A stretch of DNA of 64,000 nucleotides, taken from the NCBI RefSeq assembly GCF_932294415.1, contig NC_065536.1, positions 52,526,354 to 52,590,353 of the forward strand. The letters are read 5' to 3'. The position numbers and the translations under genes were made by a program. Positions 22,801 to 33,690 of this stretch are shown here, piece after piece (within the stretch, counting starts at the first letter, position 1; the number at the start of each line of letters is the position of its first letter). The DNA comes from Quercus robur (Eukaryota; Streptophyta; Magnoliopsida; Fagales; Fagaceae). Below the pieces are notes generated by a model, which saw only the letters and a list, made by a program, of their open reading frames with translations, searched no databases and was not told the origin of the DNA.

Positions 22801-23186
22801 TTGCTCCACTAAACAAACCCCACCCCCCACCCCCACCCCCAAAAAAAAAAAAAAAAAACAAAAACAAAAACAAAAAGATAGAGATAAATGCATGTCCAAT
22901 AATAATACGCTCCATGCGTACCAACTGGATAAAATAATGAGTAGAGTGGCGGCTGGTGTACACTACAAGTCAAACGTAGATCTCATCAATTTATTTTAAG
23001 GTTTAAAATCGAATAAAGTTTATGGGTCGGTTTCACCAAAGTTTCCGTATGATGTCTATGTATATCTTGAAATGGTGGAAATGAGGAGGTTTTATCACCA
23101 AAAACTAAACCCTAAGGGTTGTTAGTGGTCATGCTGGCCAATTGAGAGCTGACAAGCATTGAGTCATAAATGGAATCGAGTGATTT
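19868..23186. other. Intergenic region
   Basis: No gene supported. 19868-20100 would hold the methyltransferase 5' leader and promoter (CT-rich on the plus strand; a CAATATATT element lies ~130 bp upstream of the ATG on the minus strand). A near-duplicate phrase, TATCACAAAGTGGGxTAAA, occurs at ~20179 and ~20284. A (GAA)n tract is at 21959-21992 and a GA-rich tract at 20703-20727. A C/A-rich simple stretch is at 22818-22880. Confidence 0.55.
21959..21992. repeat. (GAA)n microsatellite
   Basis: About eleven AGA/GAA units in the intergenic region. Confidence 0.9.
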
Positions 23187-23828
23187 TGTTGGGTCCCAAA
23201 TAATATTACTATAAATATTAGTGATCCAAAATAACAAGCACACACAAGAATACAAATATTTACGTGGAAAACTCTTTCTTCTTGAAGGGAAAAACCAAGA
23301 AACAAACTCCGAATCAATTCACTACTATCAAATTAGTTACAATAATTCTTGAGTATGTCTCACAGTTAAAAAAAAAATCTCTTTTTTTTTTTTTTTTTTT
23401 TTTTTGCTCATACACACACACTAATTATCTCTCTGAAAGGTGGCAACACTTTTCTATCTCCTTTCTATTTTCTTCTACATGCACAACTCTCTCTCTTGAC
23501 TGTCTTCTTTCTCTAAGTGGCTCCCTCTTGGCTACTTTCTTTTCTCTTGTGTGGTTTCCTTTTTCTCATTTTTCTTCAACATGTGGCATACTCTTTCTTT
23601 TTCTTTTGAAATACACACACCTCCTAAAACCTAATAAACCATGTCTTTATATAGTACACACATAGCCACCTACAACTTCTAATCCTTATTGAACAAGGAT
23701 TCTCACAAGTATTAATTATCAAACACAACTCCTACTCAAACACGAATTGGAACTCATGTGGTCTCCTATTTCTAATAGGAGTTTTCCACTACATGGCTCT
23801 CCTGCCACAAAATTGAGCTAGACCCACA
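23187..23828 (-). repeat. 3' LTR of the copia element
   Basis: 642 bp; its inner edge is adjoined by a purine-rich tract when read on the minus strand (GGCTGGAGAGGGAGAT, ~23833-23848), as expected for the polypurine tract. A poly-T tract (23379-23405) lies inside. Confidence 0.8.
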
Positions 23829-23878
23829 AAAATCTCCCTCTCCAGCCCATTGAGGAAGGAGATCTTCAATCTAGCTCT

Positions 23879-24400
23879 TTAATTCGAATCCATGTCAGTC
23901 AAGATGACTTTAAGCTTGACCTTCTTCACTATCTTCATCAGCATTGAGAACACCTCATCAGCGTCAATCCTTTTCATTCTCAAACAATTAATCTCATCTT
24001 GGATATCCTTAATCCAATCTCTTAGCTTCCCTTCATCAGAAACCCAATTATTCTTGAAGCTAACAGTTTGATATTCTCCAGTAGTCCTCTTCTTACGAGG
24101 TTCAACAATCTCTAGTGAAGGATATTGCTCCCCTTGCTCAAGACCTCTAGGATCTTTTACTTCATCATCATCCCATGTAACCTTAACATCTTCATATTCT
24201 TCATCACCTACCACTTCCTCTTCTGAAGCACTATCGAAAAATGAGAATTTCACCCTTTTGGTATCAACACCATTAATCCCAACTCTCATCTTTAGAGTCT
24301 TCCCAAAATCTTTAATATCATCGAACTTTTTCTTATAGATCTTCACATGAGTCCTGTACATACCGCAACAAGCATGCCCTTTTGCAACAATCAATCTTCC
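23879..24400 (-). pseudogene. copia pol remnant (integrase/RT linker fused to C-terminal tail)
   Basis: An open frame of 171 codons on the minus strand. Residues ~35-100 resemble the acidic linker after integrase in copia polyproteins: KRVKFSFFD, a D/E-rich stretch, then LEQGEQYPSLEIVEP. The end (MKIVKKVKLKVILT...) resembles the last residues of the polyprotein. The large RT/RNase H core that should separate them is absent, so the frame spans an internal deletion. Assigned by pattern only. Confidence 0.6.
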
Positions 24401-24499
24401 CTTAGTAAGTTTCTACCTTCCATTAACAAGGTGATTACAATAACCCGCTTAATCCATAACCAATGTAGAAAACACATTCATCCTTAAATTTGGAACATG

Positions 24500-24900
24500 T
24501 CACACATCCTTCAACCTTATGGTGCTACCAACATTTGTTTTGATGCACACATCACAAATTCCCACAATTTTCGAATAACTAGAATTACCCATCTTCACGG
24601 TACCAAAGTCCCCCGCTTTGTACATGGTAAACAACCCTTTCCTAGGGATAACATGGTAGGAAGCTACAGAATCAACAACCCACTCAACATTATTATTAGC
24701 AACATGCTCACACTTTTGTTCCTCAACAGAGAGCACCACAACATTCTCAGCAATCATAGTAGCTGTAGTATTTTTCTCATTATCATTCTTATCATCTTTA
24801 CCTTCAATTTGTTCTTTATTCCAATGCCAACAATCTTTTCTTATGTGGCACTTTTTCCCACAATAGAAGCATTCTCTAGTTTCTTTAAAGTAAGATTTAT
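24500..24900 (-). pseudogene. copia gag zinc knuckle and protease remnant
   Basis: On the minus strand, near 24830-24870, CFYCGKKCHIRKDC gives the C-X2-C-X4-H-X4-C zinc knuckle of Gag. Further on comes VDSVASYHVIPRKGLF, matching the copia protease region where DSGAS is usual; here glycine is replaced by valine in the active-site loop, which would probably inactivate it. FGTVKMGNSSYSKIVGIGD-like sequence follows (here VGICDV). Frames are interrupted between parts. Confidence 0.75.
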
Positions 24901-25026
24901 CTCTTAATTGTGACCTACTATTGAATTTTCGATCATTAGGTCCTATGCTTCTACCTCTGCTCTTGTTCTCCGTGACAAAAGCTTGATCTTGTTCATTGTC
25001 TATATTCGCATCTCTCCTGCAAACCT

Positions 25027-25590
25027 CTAACTTAAAATCAAATCTTGAATATCATCATATTTGAGTTTGTTTTTCCTTGCAGAATTACTCGCTACCATTC
25101 TCATGGCTTTCCAACTATTTGGTAAAGAAGCCAAAAGAATCAATGCACGAACGTCATCATCAAATTTAATTTCCACCGAGGATAATTGATTTGTGATTAT
25201 ATTGAACTCATTCAAATGTTGCGCTACAAAAGTGCCTTCTGCCTTCTTCAGATTAAATAACTTCTTCATCAGATGCACCTTATTGTTAGTTGATGGTTTT
25301 TCACACATGCTAGACAAAGCCTTCATTAAATCTACTATGGTCTTTTCTTTCACAACATTTTGCTGCACAAATGATCTTGATAGAGTTAACCGAATAACTC
25401 CCAATACTTGTCTATCAAGAAGGTTCCAGTCTTCATCATTCATAGTTTCAGGTTTTTTCCCCAAAAGTGGCAAATGCAATTTCTTCCCACAAAGATAATC
25501 TTCAATTTACATCCTCTAATACCCAAAGTCTGTTCCATCAAACTTTTCAATTCCTGAAGCCTTGCCTTATTCTATGGCCATTGCTTCCAC
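25027..25590 (-). pseudogene. copia gag (UBN2-type) remnant
   Basis: The 150-codon minus-strand frame (25027-25479) contains NDEDWNLLDRQVLGVIRLTL, LMKALSSMCEKPS, KVHLMKKLFNLKKAEGT and LNEFNIITNQLSSV, the conserved gag/UBN2 order of copia elements. Upstream in the same frame, KFDGTDFGY is followed by a stop where tryptophan is normal (TGG to TAG) and soon another, where a CAA codon is likely (TAA). These G-to-A and C-to-T stops disable the start of gag and are the changes expected from methylcytosine decay. Confidence 0.82.
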
Positions 25591-25613
25591 TGAAACCTGG
25601 CTCTGATACCACT

Positions 25614-26263
25614 TGTTGGGTTCCAAATAATATTATCACAAATATTTGTAATCCAAAATAGCAATCTAACACAAGAACACAAATATTTACATGGAAAACC
25701 CTTTCTTCTTAAAGGAAAAAATCACGAGACAAACTCCAAATCAATTCACTATTATCAAATCAATTACAATAATTCTTGAGTGTGTCTCATAGCTAAAAAA
25801 AATCTCTCTTGTTTTTCTTTACTCTCTCACACACTAACTATCTCTCTTAAAGGCAACAACACTTTACTCTCTCCTTTCTATTTTTCTTCTCCACCCATAG
25901 CTCTCTCTCTTGACTGTCTTCTTTCTCTAAGCGGCTCCCTCTTAGTTGCTCTCTCTTAGCTGCTCTCTCTTTTCTCTTGTGCGGCTTCCTCTTTCTCTGT
26001 TTTCTTCAAAATGCGATACACTCTTTCTTTTTTCTTCTGAAATACACACACACACCTTCTAAAACCTAATAAACTATGTCTTTATATAGTACACGCATAG
26101 CCACCTACAACTTCTAATCCTTATTGAACAAGGATTCTCACAAGTATCAATTATTAAACACAAATCCTACTTAAACATGAATTGGAACTCATGTGGTCTC
26201 CTATTTCTAATCGGAGTTTTCCACTACATGGCTCTCTTGCCACAAAATCGAGCTGGACCCACA
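25614..26263 (-). repeat. 5' LTR of the copia element
   Basis: 650 bp, next to the primer-binding site at 25600-25612. Internal AGCTGCTCTCTCTT-like duplication near 25940-25975 is absent from the other LTR. CTTTATATAG near 26080 is a shared TATA-like word on the plus strand. Confidence 0.8.
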
Positions 26264-26531
26264 AAAATTTTAGGGTTATTGTCTATCTAAGTGGTGTATG
26301 CCACTCAATCATTGGCTTACACAAGTAATGACTGATGTATGCTAAATTTGTCCAAGATTTGCATTTGATTTTGGAACGTGTTTGGAACTTGCATTTTTAT
26401 TTTTGGCCTATTGGACTTGATACACAATGTTAACCATTTTTGTAGGAGATTGGGCTTCTTTCATCATCAGGATTAATTAGGGACCATGAGTATAGGCCAA
26501 AATGTAATGAGGTTTTTATAGATGTGAACAT

Positions 26532-26812
26532 TGTTAGAAATATATTATCCTAATGTAATAGGCTCAAGCCCATCTACTATGTGTGCAAGACATGTCTCCT
26601 ACATGTACTAGTAGTCTAGGGTTTAGCCTCTTATATATATGCACGTTATAGTTCATTGTAACATATGCTTTGTAGTACACTCTTACATTATAAAGATGTA
26701 GTCCTTAAGGGTTTCCTTTATGGACGTAGTCTGACAAGGCTAAATCATGTAACCCTCATGTTCTCATCTTCCTATTCTATGCTTCATCTTCCACATCTAC
26801 TCTAGCATATAC
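26532..26812. mobile_element. Possible short solo LTR (copia-like)
   Basis: Begins TGTTAGAAATATATT and is flanked by AACAT on both sides (26527-26531 and 26813-26817). It has a TATA-rich CTCTTATATATATGC and, after it, a leader-like TTCATTGTAACATATGC. The 3' end reads ATATAC rather than CA, so either the boundary has mutated or the repeat of AACAT is chance. Confidence 0.45.
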
Positions 26813-27104
26813 AACATGATATACACATCAATGCTAATATTTAACAAACATTAACAAGGATAAAGTGAAAAATCAACAAAAGATGTGGAAAAAAAAATGG
26901 TGAGTGCTATGACATAATTAAAGAAAGATTTAGTGGCTTTTGTTGGAATGATTCTTTAAATATGTGGACAATTGAACCAGAATTTTGAGAGCCACTCATA
27001 ACAGTAAATTACCATATTTTTGTGAGTTTTATTTTATGTTACATAATTGTATAGTTGCTTAGATGTTACTAATCATTAATTGTATTATTTTTCTCTATTT
27101 GTAC

Positions 27105-27700
27105 TAGCCTAAACTTGTGGCCAAGTGGATGTCAACACATATTCCAAACTACATTAAGATGACATAACTCTGGGTTAAAGATAAAGCAATAGGTGATCAT
27201 GCTAAAACTTCCAATGAGAAACGTGCAAGGTATGCTACTTTGAGCACTATTGATGACATTGATATAATGGTATCTCAAACTCAAAATAGAGTTTCTTTGG
27301 AGGACTTTGAAGTAAAAGAAGATGATCAATGAGGTTAGCTGAAATTAATGTCATACATTCTTGAGTGTCATTGCAAGATACAATTTCTCCTACAAGCAAG
27401 AAAAGAAGAGTGTCAGAAGATGATGAACATGATCGTTCATTTGATAATATATCAATGGCAATTGATAGGGTTGATAGTGTGACTGAAGTTATGACAAAGT
27501 TCTTTTCAAAGATATCTGGAGCAGAAGTTTATGCAACTTTGGAGGCACTAGACCTTGAACCAATTTTGGAAACGGCTGCCTACATATTTTTTTATGGATA
27601 ATCAAATGTATAAGTGTACGCTTTTCGGTTGCTCAGTTCTTAGGTGCAAAGATCTCCTATTGAAGTTGATGTCGAGGTATATGTGTGAATTTTCTTGGAA
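27105..27700 (+). pseudogene. Remnant of a MYB-like protein of the PIF/Harbinger-associated type
   Basis: Sense translation gives PKLVAKWMSTHIPNYIKMT, a stop, then LWVKDKAIGDHAKTSNEKRARYATLSTIDDIDIMVSQTQNR; another stop; then SPTSKKRRVSEDDEHDRSFD, VDSVTEVMTKFFSKISGAEVYATLEALDLEP and, after a frameshift near 27590, LFGCSVLRCKDLLLKLMS. This order (serine/lysine-rich nuclear segment, then a helical 'EVY..LE.L.LEP...A..F.....LFG' tail) is what I recall of plant MYB/SANT-like proteins that accompany PIF/Harbinger transposases or their domesticated relatives. At least two stops and one frameshift make it dead. No transposase partner is visible nearby. Confidence 0.55.
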
Positions 27701-27779
27701 AACTTTGGATATGTGTTATTTGATTATTATGTTTTCTTTTGACAACGACTCATTAGAGGAGTTTTGTTTACCATGCTAG

Positions 27780-29532
27780 ACCTTTAAAAAAGTTTGTTTT
27801 CTTTTTACAATGTTTATTTTGTTGACAAAATATGTGATGCATGAATTACTCTACGACATAGCAAGATATATATCTACACAGTTTGATTTTTCATGTGGTA
27901 GCTATTGTAATACCGTGACATACAAAAAATAAATATAATTGGACTAACCCACAACCAAAAACGTTTTTTTTTTTTTTTTTTAATTTTTAAATGTGGTTTG
28001 TGTCTATATATATTCATGCCAATTTAAATCCAGTGGACTGAATGAGTTGTTTGGATCATGATACTGTGTGGTATTTTTTTTTACTTGAATGTTAGAAAAC
28101 TATACTAATATAAAGGAGGTATACATTTGTATCACGAAACTCTTGAGGTGCGATAACTCTAACCTTGAATGCTTCTTGAGAAACAAACACACACACACAA
28201 GAGAAAGAGAAAAGGGTTCTAAACTAGAATCATTTTACGTTTTCATGAAATGAGGGGTTTAATAATAATGTTTTTGTAGAATAATTATGTCACATTCCTT
28301 ATAAGTTTCTCTCATATAAGGTTATTTTCTTTCCATTCTTTTATTTTAAAACATCCAAACAAAATTATTTAATTCAATTTCATTCTTCTTCTCTCTTTTT
28401 TTCCCATTTCTTTCCATTCTGTAATGATTACTCATTCCATTTCAATTGGACCTCAAGAAAGGAAGTAATATTATTTTTTCCAAGGACAATTTAATTTAAT
28501 GTAACTATTGTATTTAAATTTGATTAAAGAACCTAAAATACTGCATGCACCGACCTGAGGCATTATTCTTAAGTTTTGCCTGGTAGAGAACGTGGCAATC
28601 CCTAGAGATCAGTTGTATTATATTTCTATCCCAGTGGCAGTAAGCTGTATATGATCTTAGTTGAACCAGTAATTTTTTTTTTTTTTTTAATATTTTGGAC
28701 TTTATTACTCCAAATTAAAGAATTAGATATTAGAATCCACCCAATAAAAGTAAAACCCAACTTGACTTAAGCTTGTTCCAGCTCCAATCAAGGCCCAATA
28801 ACCATTTTTTGTTAGTCTTTTTTTTGGAAGCCCAATTCTGGCCAGATTCAAGATCGGCATTTCGGACTTCTCCTTATTGTTGTGTACATGGGCCTAATAA
28901 TTCACCTAAAATGGGTGGACAAGGAATGATCTGGATGAACTTCTGTTAACATAGGGAGCATGAGTATGAGTAACTTCTTTTCTTTTTCTGGGTGAACAAC
29001 GTGAAAATTTTGCTGTGAAATCTGCAAACTGAGCATGTTTTCCTTCATAAATACGTAGGGTGTTCCATGGAAGGGATTGACCAAGTTGTTTAATTTGGCA
29101 CCGATACAAATAAAATTTCACAAACACAAATTTTTTAAAATTTTTTAAAATTTTTTTTTTTTTCCCCTGAATCATACACACAAAAACACATGGCTCCTCT
29201 ATGTCAAGTAAATAAAATGGTTAGCAATTGTCACCTCATGTTCATGGTTACTTGTCTAGGGTTTCTGGCAGCTCATATGAGACACCAAAAGTAAACTTGA
29301 AAATTATACAGAAAAGAATATGTAGTAGTTTTTAATTGCTTTAAGCTTATGAGCTGTAGATCTACTAACACAAGCGAAAAATCAAAACCCATTAGGGTTA
29401 TGACAGAAATATCATCTCAGCACTTTCAAACCATCCGAATAATAAGGAAAAAAAGTTCATTGACAACATATAAGGAACAATTACAAGTTACTTTTGTGCC
29501 ATTTACTCCCACAAAATCCTTATTATAAAAAC
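27780..29532. other. Intergenic, AT-rich
   Basis: No gene supported. Poly-T tracts at 27966-27981 and 28673-28688 and T/A-rich inverted words near 29130-29165. A minus-strand frame at 28906-29181 was examined and not accepted. Confidence 0.5.
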
Positions 29533-30141
29533 TCACTCAGACCTCATCCTGTTGATCTGGTTCAAGGCTGGTTGCAGAATATTGTAGAGGACCCAACCAA
29601 TAGCTGGAGCAACAACAATCAGAAGAAGCTGTCCCCTGTTATCACTAGAGGAGGCATCAGCAGCAATGGTAGCAAATTCACTAGCTGATGCATGGGGTGC
29701 TGACATGAACCCTGATGCAGCCAAACCTCCGAGCCCAAGCCCAATGATCACTCCCTTGATGCTACGCATACGGTTTATTTGGTTAAGAGCTGGTTGGAGA
29801 ATGTTGAAGAGGACCCAAGCTATGGCTGGAATAATGGGAAGCAACAGTGCTATGCCACGGTTGTCACCTTCAGCTATCTCAGCAATTTGTTGGGCAGCTA
29901 AGGCTGCATCACAAGAGCTCAAGGTTGAAAAGATGGCTCCAGCAATGGCAGTACCAGTTAGAGAAGTTGACAGGTTAAGATTTTCAACAGGTTTTGAGGA
30001 GGTAAGGCCCTTTGGGAGGTTGTGAATGGAGAGAAGGGAGATAGGCTTGGTGGTTGGCTTGATGGGGTTGAGCATTTTTGTGGAGCTGGTGCTCAAGCAC
30101 TTGGCATTGAGCATGGCCATTGTGGTTATGGTTGCTGCCAT
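29533..30141 (-). CDS. psbY: Photosystem II core complex protein PsbY precursor, 202 aa
   Basis: PsbY is a small one-helix thylakoid protein at the edge of photosystem II, near cytochrome b559. In plants the nuclear gene encodes a precursor that is cut into two similar mature proteins, and this frame shows exactly that. Residues 1-~55 are a S/T/K-rich chloroplast transit peptide. A hydrophobic thylakoid-targeting segment ends near ALA (residue ~82). The first mature part (~83-127) carries a membrane helix and NILQPALNQINRM (113-125). A second targeting segment (130-152) ends in ASA. The second mature part (~153-202) repeats the helix and the same NILQPALNQINRM (187-199). One intact exon; the ATG is the first in frame. 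On the coding strand upstream are an I-box-like GGATAAGG (~30315) and CCAATCAG (~30330), plausible light-promoter elements. Confidence 0.95.
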   Translation of the reverse strand: MAATITTMAMLNAKCLSTSSTKMLNPIKPTTKPISLLSIHNLPKGLTSSKPVENLNLSTSLTGTAIAGAIFSTLSSCDAALAAQQIAEIAEGDNRGIALLLPIIPAIAWVLFNILQPALNQINRMRSIKGVIIGLGLGGLAASGFMSAPHASASEFATIAADASSSDNRGQLLLIVVAPAIGWVLYNILQPALNQINRMRSE

Positions 30142-30360
30142 TGGTGTTGATTTGCTTTTGTTGGTCTTAGTTTTCCTAACTTTAGGCAGTGGATAGATGG
30201 GAAGAGTGAAGGTTGTGAGAAGCTCAAAGATGAGAAGAAAAGTGGTGGGTTTCTAGATGGGAAAGCCAAGTTAGGATGTGAGGACCAATAGGGTTGTGCT
30301 TTCTAGATTCTTTCCTTATCCAAAGAGTCTGATTGGGGAGATATGGACCTTATATTTCAT
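30142..30360 (-). promoter_or_regulatory. psbY leader and promoter region
   Basis: Minus-strand sequence upstream of the ATG holds a pyrimidine-rich leader and, ~170-190 bp up, GGATAAGG (I-box-like) and CCAATCAG. No strong TATA box was identified; GAAATATAAGG near 30350 is a candidate. Assigned by position and motif only. Confidence 0.4.
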
Positions 30361-31023
30361 ACCCTACCACATTTTCTTATCACTTGCCTGTTACTAAATT
30401 GTATGGGTATTGGATAGCTAAGGCCATGTAATGAGTTTTGACTCAGATGGATATGAGAGCCTATAATGATAATCTTGGTTATGTTAATCAATAATTATTT
30501 TATGTATAATGTTTATATATTAGATATATGCATCTTCCTCTTCTTACAATGCATACATTTCTTTTCAAAAAAAAAAAAAATACAATGCATACATTTTATA
30601 CTAGTGTGAGACTCATATATTATGAAGATGCATGTATCTAATACATAAGATTTATTCTTCATGTTAATTTTGGTTCAACATAACACATTATCATTCTTGC
30701 TACAATTTGATAACTAACGTGTTGATTTGATTTTAAAAGTTGAAGGATTAAATAGACATAATTAATAATTAAAAATCAAATTAAGCTCTACCTAATAATT
30801 GGCGGACCAAATTTGTAATTTTTTACCTTTGCTAAGCAAATGACTTGACCAACAAATTTTTTTTTTTTAATCGACGGTAAGAATTTGCACTTATGGCATC
30901 TATCTCATGTAATTACTCTTTATCATCATACTAAGATACCAATTAGTTTCTTTTTAGTGTACAGGAGATTCAAATCTAGGTTTTTTATTTGATGATAAGG
31001 AACTATATTAGTTGAACTAATTG
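30361..31023. other. Intergenic with probable degenerate SINE
   Basis: AT-rich, no gene. The minus strand at 30940-31022 reads TTAGTTCAACTAATATAG (A-box-like) followed by AGATTTGAATCTCC (B-box-like), resembling the SINE at 11865-11988, but tail and TSD are not clear. It abuts the left end of LTR copy C. Confidence 0.45.
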
Positions 31024-32273
31024 AAACTTGTCGAGACCCATTTTAGCAAAGAAAGAAGAAAAGGGCCAATGGCAAGAAAAAGCCAAACAATATAACAAAG
31101 AGTGAAGAAACAAGAATTAGCAAACTGAGAAAAAAAAAAAAAAAACCCATTAAACCCAAGTGGTAGGAATAATGATCTACAGGCCTATAAAATAATAAAA
31201 AATGACCCAAAGAAAGCAAACGGGCTCAAGGGAGCCCAGAGAAGGAAATAGTAAGTCCATGGAAATTATAAGAAATGGAAAGCAAGCAAAATGGGTCGGA
31301 GGAGCCCAAAGAAAGGAATTAGTAAATGGGGTTGGTGCGAAGGCTAACAAACTCCCGAAAGTAAAGGATATGGTAATTGGATCGGGGAAACCCAAAAGAT
31401 GTAGTAAAGACCCATGGGAATGTAAGAATGGAATGGGCCAAGGATGCCCAAAGGATTAAAGCGGGCCGAGAATGCCCAAAAGAATGATATGGGCCAAGGG
31501 AGCCTGTGAGAGACCGCGCCCCCAGCCCGTTTTTATGGAATATTGGGCCAAACCCATATGAATGGGTGGAGTCATGTTATTGCCTCTCAAAATGAAAGTT
31601 CTACTAGTTTTATTTTTCCCTTTAGATTAAGGGTTTTACAATGAACTCGCTACTTATTTAATTATTGGGATAAATAAGAAAACTAAAATTGAAAAATTCC
31701 TCATTTTATTAATTTTCAATTGAATTTACATTGATCATAGGAAAATTACATGATTTTGGTCCTAGATACAATCTAAGATAAAGTACATGGTTTTGTTTCC
31801 TAGTTACAATCTAAAAATCGAAAATTACATGGATAAGCATTTGATTTACTAACCCTTAATCTAAGCTCGAAGGCTATGTTACAAGGTGGGAAGGTGTTAG
31901 GCACCCACCTTGCCCAGTGAAACCGATCTTCTAGACTATGGTGGCCAACATTCATAACACATCATCCAATATGTTATCAATCAATTTGCATGTTAAATTT
32001 AATGTGTGTGCATGTGATAAACCCTAATTCAATTTATTAAGCATGACATTTGGATTGAAAAATAAACTCTAGTAAATGTGTGTGGATGGTGATATCCTAG
32101 ATTCAATAATTTAAAAGAATTATTAAATAAACATCTTTTTCATGTTTTTGATGTGGCTTTAAGATCAAAGTTAGTGTTATGTATGAACATGTGATGAACA
32201 ACCAAAAACATATGAAGAACATACAAGAACATTTAAGAACATTCGAACATATTCAAGATAATTAAATAGTTAC

Positions 32274-32881
32274 TGTGGGGTCCAATAATCGACGGGCCAG
32301 GCCCGTTTGCTGATGAAGGGTCCAAAGGCCCAAGCCCAAAAGGTCATGGCCAGAGTTTAAGAATAGAGTGGCCCAATTGGCCAGGAGACGTAGCCGAGGA
32401 CAGTGCAGTCCTCGGCTGACCCAAGAAAAAGGGCAGAAAGGTAAATGGGCGTGCTCGCAGGGGAAATCTAAAATATCTAAGAGAGGCTTCCTTTGCCGCC
32501 TTTCCCATGCATATCTCTGCGCCTGACAGAGCCTTATCCATGAACTTTATCAACAACTCTCAACGACTTAAGTCTGAGACTGATGGGACAAGTATCAGTC
32601 TTGAAAGGGTCGACCCTACACGTGGACGAAGGAAATTGAACGCATGCGAGTATAAAAGAAAAAATATGTAACCTAAAAGAAAGGCCTCCTCCAATCCCAC
32701 AGAAAGGAAAAAGGGCTTCCGAGGCAAATATACTAGAACCATGCATAAATATCTTAACAAGACCACAGCCGGGTAAACATGACTTAGCTTTTCGATCCCA
32801 CTCTCTACAAATGATATTGTATGGGCCCATTTACGTGCGAACCCAACTCAACTGCGGTTTAACGCAATTCGTGTCCCTACA
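32274..32881 (+). repeat. 5' LTR of TE2
   Basis: 608 bp. Shares with the TE1 LTR the ACACGTGGACGAAGGAAATT block and GAGTATAAAAGAAAAAATAT promoter-like segment, but differs elsewhere by many substitutions, so the two insertions come from different subfamilies. Confidence 0.92.
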
Positions 32882-33131
32882 ATTGGCGCCGTCTGTGGGA
32901 AAGCTTGCGTGTTAGCTCGAGCGGTGGCGAAGTTGAACTTCTGTCGAATAAGGGACTACGAGGATGCCTGTATCACCGGCGACACATTGTTGCTACTCTA
33001 ACATAGGCTCCCACTAGGGGCTACGTTCCACGGTCTCATCGACATGGGCAAACCTAGGGGCTTCAAACATCAGGCCAGCTTCCTCCACCTTACTCGAGGA
33101 GCTAAACCTGCGGAAGATAAGCAAATAAAAG

Positions 33132-33690
33132 AGAATACAAGTTTTGGACAGAACCAAGGCCTTGTATGGTCCTCGGACCCAAGCCTCTGGGGAAACCAAA
33201 AACTGAAAAAGAGACTACAAGTTTTGGACAGAACCAAGGCCTTGCATGGTCCTCGGACCCAAGCCTCTGGGGAAACCAACTACTTAAAAGGAGACTACAA
33301 GTTTTGGACAGAACCAAGGCCTTGTATGGTCCTCGGACCCAAGCCTCTGGGGAAACCAAAAACTGAAAAAGAGACTACAAGTTTTGGACAGAACCAAGGC
33401 CTTGTATGGTCCTCGGACCCAAGCCTCTGGGGAAACCAACTACTTAAAAGGAGACTACAAGTTTTGGACAGAACCAAGGCCTTGTATGGTCCTCGGACCC
33501 AAGCCTCTGGGGAAACCAACTACTTAAAAGGAGAATACAAGTTTTGGACAGAACCAAGGCCTTGTATGGTCCTCGGACCCAAGCCTCTGGGGAAACCAAC
33601 TACTCAAAAACAAGCTTACAAGCTTTGAACCGAACCAAGGCCTTGTATGGTCCTCGGACCCAAGCCTCTGGGGAAACCAACTGCTTAAAA
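33132..33690 (+). repeat. 80-bp tandem array in TE2 (about 7 units)
   Basis: GTTTTGGACAGAACCAAGGC recurs at 33141, 33221, 33301, 33381, 33461 and 33541 (period 80), then a diverged unit near 33620. Units alternate between two linker versions (AAAAACTGAAAAAGAGACT and CAACTACTTAAAAGGAGACT), hinting at amplification of a dimer. An 80-bp period shifts the frame at every unit, yet stop-free stretches occur on both strands; these are by-products. Confidence 0.9.

Larger units (their letters stand above)
23187..26263 (-). mobile_element. Ty1/copia retrotransposon, internally deleted
   Basis: Two direct LTRs (23187-23828 and 25614-26263) start TGTTGGG and end CCCACA on the plus strand. The element is transcribed on the minus strand: the primer-binding site GGTATCAGAGCC (complement of initiator-Met tRNA) lies at 25600-25612 beside the 5' LTR. 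Reading down the minus strand come a gag with stops near its start, a CCHC zinc knuckle, a protease-like segment, a piece resembling the integrase/RT linker, and a C-terminal tail. Reverse transcriptase, RNase H and most of integrase are missing, so it cannot move by itself. The LTRs differ at many positions and no clear TSD survives (GATTT versus AAAAT), so it is old. Confidence 0.85.

Noticed and set aside
28906..29181. 91-codon minus-strand frame with a basic serine/arginine-rich end
   Set aside because: No recognisable domain, begins in a poly-A-rich segment, no supporting splice or promoter signals; kept as non-coding.
33132..33690. CRISPR-like regular spacing of repeats
   Set aside because: Direct 80-bp tandem repeats with no variable spacers, in a plant retrotransposon.
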